A stretch of DNA of 57,626 nucleotides from Paludibacter sp. (lineage in GTDB: Bacteria > Bacteroidota > Bacteroidia > Bacteroidales > Paludibacteraceae), in assembly GCA_009781075.1 (NCBI GenBank), contig WQYU01000002.1, forward strand, positions 1-57,626, written 5' to 3'. Position 1 is the stretch's first letter; the number at the start of each line of letters is the position of its first letter. Shown here in pieces: positions 52,048 through 57,626 of the stretch. A model generated the notes under the pieces. That model searched no databases and had not been told where the DNA came from. It saw only the letters and a program-made list of their open reading frames with translations. The position numbers were made by a program, and so were the translations under genes.

Positions 52048-52803
52048 ATGGCGCAAGCAATAAATATCACTTTGAAAGTTTGGCGGCAAGAAGCGCCGAA
52101 AGCAAAAGGAAAATTTGTAATATATCAATTAGACAACATTTCAACAGATGCCTCTTTTCTTGAAATGCTTGATATTTTAAATGAAAAACTCGTTAGTGAG
52201 CACAAGGAACCTATTGCATTTGACCATGACTGCCGTGAAGGAATTTGTGGAATGTGTTCGCTTTATATCAACGGACATCCTCACGGACCGGACAGTGAAA
52301 TTACAACCTGTCAAATGCACATGCGTAATTTCCAAGATGGACAAACTATTACCGTAGAGCCGTGGCGCTCTGCCGCTTTTCCTGTAATCAAGGATTTAAT
52401 GGTCGACAGGTACGCATTTGATAAAATTATTCAAGCAGGAGGATTTGTGTCGGTCAATACCGGCGGCGTCCCTGATGGAAATGCCATACCAATTCCGAAA
52501 AAAGATGCAGACGAGGCAATGGACGCTGCCTCATGCATTGGTTGCGGTGCATGTGTTGCCGCCTGCAAAAACGGCTCGGCAATGCTTTTCCTCTCGGCAA
52601 AAGTGAGCCAGTTAGCGCTTTTACCTCAGGGAAAAATCGAAGCCGCTGCCCGTGTCAAAGCGATGCTAAAAATGCACGATGAACTTGGTTTTGGCAACTG
52701 CACAAATACCGGCGCCTGCCAAGCAGAATGTCCCAAAAACGTTTCGATAGCAAATATTGCCCGTCTTAATCGCCAATATATCATGGCAAAAATTAAAGAT
52801 TAA
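52048..52803 (+). CDS. frdB: Succinate dehydrogenase/fumarate reductase iron-sulfur subunit
   Basis: 251 residues. The N-terminal plant-ferredoxin domain has cysteines 62, 67 and 70 ('[14 protein letters not shown]') and 88 ('ITTCQMHM') for [2Fe-2S]. The C-terminal domain has '[16 protein letters not shown]' for [4Fe-4S] and '[17 protein letters not shown]' for the [3Fe-4S] region. It carries electrons between the flavoprotein and the membrane quinone site. In Bacteroidota the usual order is cytochrome b-frdA-frdB, but here frdB stands alone with its own promoter-like box. Confidence 0.93.
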   Translation: MAQAINITLKVWRQEAPKAKGKFVIYQLDNISTDASFLEMLDILNEKLVSEHKEPIAFDHDCREGICGMCSLYINGHPHGPDSEITTCQMHMRNFQDGQTITVEPWRSAAFPVIKDLMVDRYAFDKIIQAGGFVSVNTGGVPDGNAIPIPKKDADEAMDAASCIGCGACVAACKNGSAMLFLSAKVSQLALLPQGKIEAAARVKAMLKMHDELGFGNCTNTGACQAECPKNVSIANIARLNRQYIMAKIKD

Positions 52804-52925
52804 TGATGTCTTTATGACTTGATTTTATTTATTATTATTTTAAAAAAAATAAAACCATATAAATTACGTTTATTTTATAGAAAGGCAAATAAATTATATT
52901 AAAATATTAAAATAAAAATCTGAAA

Positions 52926-53663
52926 ATGAATTTATTATCAATATTACTTACCTCAACAATATTGTCGGATACGACAAATGCAGTTTCCGGTGCGGTGGTT
53001 CAGGCAACCCAAGCAGTCTCAACAACACAGCCGGAGAGTTATTTTTCATTGCTGCTAAAAGGCGGCTGGATTTTGCTTCCCATCGTTTTGCTATTATTTT
53101 TAGCAATTTATGTAATTATAGAGCGGTGGGCAGTTTTGCACTCGCTTGGCAAGTCTGATTCCGTGTGGTTTGCGCGTGTAAATGAATTACTCTCCGAAAA
53201 TAAAACCGAAAAAGCAGCAAAGTTTTGCAACGAACAAACCAATGCCTACGCACGAGTGGTCGGTGTGGGTTTGGCAGAAGTCGCTCAAACGGTTGACGCC
53301 GTTCAAGATTCGATGCAAAGTGAAGCAAATCAGCAAATTAACAGAATGGAAAGACACATGAACTGGCTTGGGATTACCGCCTCAATAGCACCGATGTTAG
53401 GTTTTTTAGGAACAATTTTTGGCGTCATCAAAATTTTTTACGACATTGCATTAACAAATGATTTCGACATTGCAACAATTTCTGATGGTCTTTATCAAAA
53501 AATGATATGTTCTGGGGCAGGGCTGTTTGTTGGAGTTATTGCATATACCGGCTATTATTTATTAAATGGAAAAATCGACCGCATAGTTGCATTAATGGAC
53601 AAATACGCTAATGAAACCTTACGAACATTCCGATCATTGAAAAATAAAAACGTTGAATTATGA
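52926..53663 (+). CDS. exbB: MotA/TolQ/ExbB proton channel family protein
   Basis: 245 residues. An N-terminal segment (hydrophobic, then Gln/Thr-rich) precedes the first conserved helix 'GGWILLPIVLLLFLAIYVII', a cytoplasmic helical part, and the pair 'LGITASIAPMLGFLGTIFGV' and 'MICSGAGLFVGVIAYTGYYL'. With ExbD it uses the proton gradient to power TonB- or Tol-type envelope work. It overlaps exbD by four bases. TonB or Tol partners are not adjacent, so ExbB versus TolQ cannot be settled. Confidence 0.92.
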   Translation: MNLLSILLTSTILSDTTNAVSGAVVQATQAVSTTQPESYFSLLLKGGWILLPIVLLLFLAIYVIIERWAVLHSLGKSDSVWFARVNELLSENKTEKAAKFCNEQTNAYARVVGVGLAEVAQTVDAVQDSMQSEANQQINRMERHMNWLGITASIAPMLGFLGTIFGVIKIFYDIALTNDFDIATISDGLYQKMICSGAGLFVGVIAYTGYYLLNGKIDRIVALMDKYANETLRTFRSLKNKNVEL

Positions 53664-54070
53664 AGATAGAACGGCGAAAATTACGTACTGCAGAAGTATA
53701 TACCGCATCTTTGAACGATATTATGTTCTTTTTGATGTTGTTTTTTCTTATTGTTTCCACAATGATTGCACCGGCAACAATGCGCGTTGTATTGCCTTCG
53801 TCAAAAACCTCAACGGATGCTGCGGTTCGGAATCAGGTAAATCTAACTGTAACTGCCGATTTACATTACCTTATTGAAAATCAAGAGGTTACTTTCGACC
53901 AAATTGAACCGATGATTATCAATGAACTTGTCTCAAAACCTGAAACACAGGAAACAGTAGTGTTGCTGCATGCCGACAAATCCTTAAACCTGCAAAGTAT
54001 TGTAGATTTATTTGATATTGGGAACAAACTAAAAGTGAAAATGATACTTTTCACTCAAAAAGAGAAATAG
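53660..54070 (+). CDS. exbD: ExbD/TolR biopolymer transport protein
   Basis: 136 residues. A short basic cytoplasmic start, then one membrane helix with the proton-carrying Asp ('ASLNDIMFFLMLFFLIVSTM'), then a periplasmic domain with 'LHADKSLNLQSIVDLFDIGN'. The start codon overlaps the exbB stop (ATGA), so the two are translationally coupled. A single exbD follows exbB, whereas many Bacteroidota loci have two. Confidence 0.9.
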   Translation: MKIERRKLRTAEVYTASLNDIMFFLMLFFLIVSTMIAPATMRVVLPSSKTSTDAAVRNQVNLTVTADLHYLIENQEVTFDQIEPMIINELVSKPETQETVVLLHADKSLNLQSIVDLFDIGNKLKVKMILFTQKEK

Positions 54071-54127
54071 TAACTATTCTTAAAAGTTTATAATTTATAA
54101 ATAACATTATTCTTTGAATTTTTTTTG

Positions 54128-54135
54128 TACTTTTG
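54128..54135 (+). promoter_or_regulatory. Bacteroidota -7 box TACTTTTG
   Basis: TACTTTTG, 23 bases before the lpxD start. Confidence 0.5.
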
Positions 54136-54158
54136 CGAAATTTATTTTTTAAGTACGA

Positions 54159-55211
54159 ATGGAATTTACAGCCAAACAAATTGCTGAATTTTTAAATGGC
54201 ACTATAGAAGGAAATCCGGATGTTGTTGTGAGTGATTTTGCCAAAATAGAAGATGGAAAAGCAGGAACACTCTGCTTTCTGGCAAATCCAAAATACAATC
54301 ATTATATATATGATACTGAGGCAAGTATAATTCTTGTTAATAATACTTTTGTTACCGAACGACCGATTTCTGCTACTTTAATTCGTGTTGAAAATGCTTA
54401 CGAGTCGGTTGCCAAACTTTTTTCGACGTACCAGCAAAATACCGAGACTCAACTTTCGGGAATATCGCAACTTGCTTTTGTTGCCCCAAGTGCAAAAATC
54501 GGTAAGAACGCATACATTGAACCTTTTGTTGTGATTAATGATGGAGCAGAAATTGGAGATAATGCTAAAATTTATGCTCGCGGGACAATCGGACAAAATG
54601 TGAAAATAGGAGATAATGCCACAATTTTTTCAGGGGTTACAATTTATAAAGATTGTGTGATTGGCAATAATTGTGTGTTTCATTCGGGCGTGATTATTGG
54701 TGCCGATGGTTTTGGTTTTGCCCCTACCGAAAACGGCTCGTACAAAAAAATTCCACAACTTGGTAATGTTGTTATAGAAGATGACGTAGAAATCGGAGCA
54801 AACAGCACAGTCGACCGTGCAACCATGGGCAGTACAATTATCAGGCGCGGAGTAAAACTTGATAATTTAGTTCAAATTGCTCATAATGCCGAAATTGGTG
54901 AAAATACTGTGATTGCTGCGCAAAGTGGAATTGCCGGCTCTACAAAACTCGGCAAAAATTGTATGTTAGCCGGGCAGGTTGGAGTAGCCGGGCATTTGAT
55001 TATTGCAGATGGTACAATTTTAGGAGCGCAGACTGGTGTTGCAGGCTCAATAAAAACTCCAAATACGCCTCATCAAGGAACGCCTGCGGTTCCAGTAAAT
55101 ATTTTTCGCCGTTCTTCTGTTGTGTATAAATCGCTGCCTGAATTGCAAAATACGGTATTTAAACTCGAAAAACGAATTAAGGAATTGGAAGAAATGTTTG
55201 CAAAACAATAA
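54159..55211 (+). CDS. lpxD: UDP-3-O-(3-hydroxyacyl)glucosamine N-acyltransferase
   Basis: 350 residues. The N-terminal uridine-binding domain has '[20 protein letters not shown]'. A left-handed beta-helix of hexapeptide repeats follows ('[20 protein letters not shown]', 'GADGFGFAP'). Catalytic His242 is in '[20 protein letters not shown]', and the C-terminal helix is '[20 protein letters not shown]'. It carries out the third step of lipid A synthesis. In relatives lpxD is followed by an lpxC/fabZ fusion; here it is monocistronic. Confidence 0.95.
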   Translation: MEFTAKQIAEFLNGTIEGNPDVVVSDFAKIEDGKAGTLCFLANPKYNHYIYDTEASIILVNNTFVTERPISATLIRVENAYESVAKLFSTYQQNTETQLSGISQLAFVAPSAKIGKNAYIEPFVVINDGAEIGDNAKIYARGTIGQNVKIGDNATIFSGVTIYKDCVIGNNCVFHSGVIIGADGFGFAPTENGSYKKIPQLGNVVIEDDVEIGANSTVDRATMGSTIIRRGVKLDNLVQIAHNAEIGENTVIAAQSGIAGSTKLGKNCMLAGQVGVAGHLIIADGTILGAQTGVAGSIKTPNTPHQGTPAVPVNIFRRSSVVYKSLPELQNTVFKLEKRIKELEEMFAKQ

Positions 55212-55252
55212 TTAATAGCCGTTATTTTATTGTAAATATTTTATTTTTGGGC

Positions 55253-55304
55253 ACTTCTAAAAATTAACAATTTGTTAATCAGAACAATAAGTTGTACATT
55301 TGCA
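55253..55304 (+). promoter_or_regulatory. Dispersed repeat copy C carrying a complete Bacteroidota promoter
   Basis: Same repeat as copies A and B: ACTTCTAAAAATTAACA then TTTGTTAATCAGAACAATAA. It has a consensus -33 TTTG (55271-55274), exactly 20 bases, and -7 TACATTTG (55295-55302). It lies directly upstream of the HEPN/MNT debris, the only copy with a coding remnant behind it. Confidence 0.7.
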
Positions 55305-55318
55305 GAAAATAAATTGAA

Positions 55319-55637
55319 ATGCAAAACAAAACGTAATGTTTATTGTGTTTTTATGTGCCATTTATGTTTGGAAAAAGCATTTAAAGCTATTTATATTCAA
55401 AAACTAAATTTAATTCCGCCAAAAATACACAATTTGAGATATTTTATCAATAAATTGGAACTTGAATTACAGAAAGATGACGAAATTTTTATCGGCGAAA
55501 TTGACAAATTATCAATAATAACGCGCTATCCCGAAGATTTAAGAAAAATGATTTCGGAATTTTCAGACGAATATACAAAATCAGTTTTGGAACAAACTAA
55601 AAAAATTAAAAAATGGACAAAGGAACAATTAATTTGA
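55319..55637 (+). pseudogene. HEPN-domain toxin remnant (HepT-like)
   Basis: An ATG at 55319 opens MQNKT and stops at once. The following frame reads 'CKTKRNVYCVFMCHLCLEKA', 'PPKIHNLRYFINKLELELQK' and ends 'IKKWTKEQLI' at 55637. This is most of a HEPN domain, without the N-terminal helix that should link the start codon to 'KTKRN'. I infer an internal deletion with frameshift near the start. If translation begins at ATG 55353 ('MCHLCLEKAFKA'), a short HEPN fragment could still be made. The R-x4-6-H RNase motif of active HEPN toxins is not evident. Confidence 0.65.
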
Positions 55638-55771
55638 ATAGAAAAAAGGTTAATAACCTGATTTTAGATATGCACCAAACCTTGAAAAAATATGGTTTAG
55701 AGGACAACCATATTGCTTTGTTTGGTTCGTTTTACAACGGCGGAAATTTGCGGAGACAGCGGTACAGTTAA
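55613..55771 (+). pseudogene. MNT-type nucleotidyltransferase antitoxin remnant
   Basis: 52 residues overlapping the end of the HEPN remnant. 'NNLILDMHQTLKKYGLEDNH' then 'IALFGSFYNGG' is the start of a MntA-like minimal nucleotidyltransferase (GS[FY]xxG). It then runs into 'NLRRQRYS' and a stop at 55769-55771, so the metal-binding DxD and the rest are gone. HEPN followed by overlapping MNT is the classic HepT/MntA toxin-antitoxin order. The truncation lies just before the DUF4419 gene. Confidence 0.65.
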
Positions 55772-55789
55772 ACAGAAAAATGACTGAAA

Positions 55790-57187
55790 ATGAAGAAGAT
55801 TATTTTAATTCTATCAATTTGCTTGCCTTTGAACATTTTTGCTCAAAGTGGAATAACTTTTCATATTGAAAATCTATCGAAGCCTGAAAAACTACTTCGG
55901 TTAAATTCATACGATGATATTTATAAAAGACTTATCTTGTCAGATGTGGGTATGTCTTCTTATCAAATAGAAAGGGAAAATATCTCTTTCCCATTCAATA
56001 TTATTGCAAAAAATCAACTTTCTGACAGTCTTGTATCGTTTGAATACCATTCGTTTTTTAACGGAATGTATCAGGCATACGCTAACCACAGACCTTTTGT
56101 GTTATCGCCCGATATAATATGGCTGTTAATCAGTCAGGGATTTGCGCGACACGTAAATGCAAATTCTGAAAAACTACGTCATTATTTTGTTGATTTTTCA
56201 GGAAAAGTATCGTTGATTGTTTCAACGAATGAAATAAAACTTGATAATCCGAACAGTCCTTGGGAAAAGGTATTTCCTGAATTTACCAAACAAATTGCAG
56301 ACCACACAGGTAGCGAATTTATCAACTTGTTATCGGCTGACTTTACAACTACCACAACTGTTGAAAAAGTTGCCTCCGAAATTACCATCATGGAGGCAAT
56401 GAAGCCATATTTTGAATACATTCTTATGTATGTACTTTGTGGTATTCCTGAAATAACGCTACAAGGAACTCCTGAAGATTGGCAAAAAATATTAGAAAAA
56501 ACAAAACAATTAGGTAAATACGATTTGATATGGTGGACTAACGAATTAGAGCCAATTTTAAAAGAATTTGTCAACGCCTCAAAAGGAAAAATAAGCAAGA
56601 GATTTTGGAGAAACATGTTTAAATATCATACGAAAAGAAATTATGGGGCACCAAAAACGATTGACGGTTGGATTGTTAAATTTTTCCCTTACGACAAAGA
56701 TGGGAAACGCAATAATTTAAAAAATCTTCAAGGCTTCATGCCCAGTGATAATTTGCCTGGAGAAATCGTAAAAGTTGACTTAACTTATATTGACAGCGAA
56801 ACAGGTATTACAACCCCATTGGAACTTTGGGCAGGTTTTATCGGACTTGAGCAAAATAGAGATAACTTTGCTTTGATACCGAAAATAGGTTGGATGATAA
56901 GAAAAAAAGACATTGAGAAAACAGGTTTAATACAATCGTTAGAAAAACAAGATTGGATTTCTATTCGGGTAAAAGGATTTCCAACAGAATTACTTTCTTT
57001 AAAAGAAATAGAAAATGTTGAAATAGAATTTCTTAATGAAATTATTATACCTGATGAGTTTGCCAAAATTAAAGTTAAAAATCTAATATTGACAGGTAAA
57101 ATAGAAGATATAGAAATTGAAAGGTTAATAAAACTGTTTCCAAACAGCCAAATAATTATAAATAGAAAGTTAGTAAATGGAAAATAA
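55790..57187 (+). CDS. DUF4419 domain-containing secreted protein
   Basis: 465 residues with a signal peptide ('MKKIILILSICLPLNIFAQS'). DUF4419 hallmarks are 'FFNGMYQAYANHRPFVLSPD', 'DIIWLLISQGFARHVNANSE', 'LSADFTTTTTVEKVASEITI', 'MKPYFEYILMYVLCGIPEIT' and 'IDGWIVKFFPYDKDGKRNNL'. The family is widespread in eukaryotes and bacteria but its biochemical role is unknown. The C-terminal 90 residues ('LSLKEIENVEIEFLNEIIIP') look like an add-on. It starts 18 bases after the MNT remnant. Confidence 0.85.
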   Translation: MKKIILILSICLPLNIFAQSGITFHIENLSKPEKLLRLNSYDDIYKRLILSDVGMSSYQIERENISFPFNIIAKNQLSDSLVSFEYHSFFNGMYQAYANHRPFVLSPDIIWLLISQGFARHVNANSEKLRHYFVDFSGKVSLIVSTNEIKLDNPNSPWEKVFPEFTKQIADHTGSEFINLLSADFTTTTTVEKVASEITIMEAMKPYFEYILMYVLCGIPEITLQGTPEDWQKILEKTKQLGKYDLIWWTNELEPILKEFVNASKGKISKRFWRNMFKYHTKRNYGAPKTIDGWIVKFFPYDKDGKRNNLKNLQGFMPSDNLPGEIVKVDLTYIDSETGITTPLELWAGFIGLEQNRDNFALIPKIGWMIRKKDIEKTGLIQSLEKQDWISIRVKGFPTELLSLKEIENVEIEFLNEIIIPDEFAKIKVKNLILTGKIEDIEIERLIKLFPNSQIIINRKLVNGK

Positions 57188-57218
57188 CATTTCATGTGAA
57201 GAAATATTAAACTACCAA

Positions 57219-57428
57219 TAACGAGCGGCTTTGCGAGATGGCTGGCTTGTCTCGTGGGAAATTTTGTGTAATTTTGCATCGTTGGCTCTCGTTTGAGCGG
57301 CGGTGAAACCCGCCCGACGCCAAGCTGCTAAAACGTTGGCTGCAAATGTAGAGCGACAGTGAGGTGAAAAAGCGCTTGAATTACACTTGCAACAACAAGA
57401 CGAGATAGGCAAACCTGCGAAGCCGTTA
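57219..57428. repeat. Large structured inverted-repeat intergenic block
   Basis: A GC-richer block about 210 bases long with imperfectly complementary ends: TAACG (57219-57223) with CGTTA (57424-57428), GGCTTTGCGAG (57227-57237) with CTGCGAAGCC (57415-57424), and inner pairs such as TCTCGT / ACGAGA and GTGTAATT / AATTACAC. The centre holds a second stem (GGCGG / CCGCC-like) and ACGTTGGCTGC. It could be a cassette-type recombination site, a mobile intergenic repeat or a structured RNA. Confidence 0.5.
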
Positions 57429-57454
57429 GAACAGGAAAAAAATAATAGAAAAAA

Positions 57455-57626
57455 ATGAATAATCTAAAAAAATCAATGTTAGCAGGTATTATCTTGCTTT
57501 TTGTTTTGTTGTTGGCATCTTTCAGTATAAAACAAATTTTACCATTACCTGCGAGTTATTGGGTATCAAGAATTTACTTCTGGATAGTACTTGCAGCAAT
57601 GGTTTTCTATGCCTTTAAGGCAGAAA
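57455..57626 (+). CDS. Membrane protein, N-terminal part (3' truncated by window edge)
   Basis: The frame is open from the ATG at 57455 to the window end, 57 codons. Two hydrophobic segments are visible: 'SMLAGIILLFVLLLASFS' and 'IYFWIVLAAMVFYAFKA', separated by a short loop. Too little is visible to assign a family. It directly follows the structured repeat block. Confidence 0.55.
   Translation, partial: MNNLKKSMLAGIILLFVLLLASFSIKQILPLPASYWVSRIYFWIVLAAMVFYAFKAE

Noticed and set aside
56785..57412. Minus-strand frames over the end of DUF4419 and the structured block
   Set aside because: They are antisense to DUF4419 or translate the palindromic block. Translations of structured intergenic repeats often look like short 'hypothetical' proteins.
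1..57626. CRISPR arrays, rRNA or tRNA genes
   Set aside because: No regularly spaced repeat-spacer pattern was seen. No cloverleaf with a GGTTCGAAT-type T-loop was found in the intergenic regions; isolated GTTCGAA strings at about 42070 and 49831 lack the other arms.

Overview
The window comes from an AT-rich member of the Bacteroidota, most likely the order Bacteroidales. The evidence is a set of lineage-typical genes: DUF4290, a short AMP nucleosidase, the type IX secretion (T9SS) plug protein, T9SS C-terminal sorting domains and an H70-type signal peptidase. Many genes are also preceded by the Bacteroidota -7 box TAnnTTTG. An Oad-type sodium pump and a fumarate-reductase-type iron-sulfur subunit fit an anaerobic or microaerobic life. 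No rRNA, tRNA or CRISPR array was seen. Calls are from reading the sequence only; no database search was run.

Layout. 1-5 kb: end of a DUF234-type ATPase, a metallopeptidase lipoprotein, a decayed XRE regulator, a stand-alone MetH homocysteine domain and yraN. 5-14 kb, minus strand: glmM-tadA-[HPr-kinase-like ATPase]-[S26 peptidase]-murD-ftsW-thiolase, preceded by a secreted 'GIGT'-repeat protein. 14-25 kb: a frameshifted XRE regulator, a GT4 glycosyltransferase framed by inverted copies of a 32-bp repeat, DUF4290, FecCD permease, fmt, pgm, dapF, a secreted protein and a Dcp peptidase. 25-30 kb: accessory island with three paralogous membrane proteins of unknown function, an XRE regulator, a Cys-rich lipoprotein and an IS982-like element with a broken transposase. 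30-38 kb: T9SS cargo proteins (one tandemly duplicated pair), AMP nucleosidase, a PurL central fragment and an IS1380 remnant. 38-55 kb: mostly housekeeping genes (pyrK, rluD, oadGB, pspC, xerD, yggS, T9SS plug, lepA, tsaB, cdaA, dtd, frdB, exbBD, lpxD), including an in-frame fusion of a HigA-like antitoxin domain to RluD. 55-57.6 kb: HEPN/MNT toxin-antitoxin debris, a DUF4419 protein, a large structured inverted-repeat block and the start of a membrane protein.

Functional links. glmM, murD, ftsW, dapF and lpxD serve the envelope. tadA, fmt, dtd, lepA, tsaB and rluD serve translation. The T9SS plug and at least three sorting-domain proteins show active type IX export. Two enzymes that are normally long multidomain proteins (MetH, PurL) are present only as single-module pieces that end cleanly. 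The most unusual items are the HigA-RluD fusion, the three-copy family whose C-terminal half resembles a thioredoxin fold without its cysteines, and a dispersed repeat that carries a complete Bacteroidota promoter.
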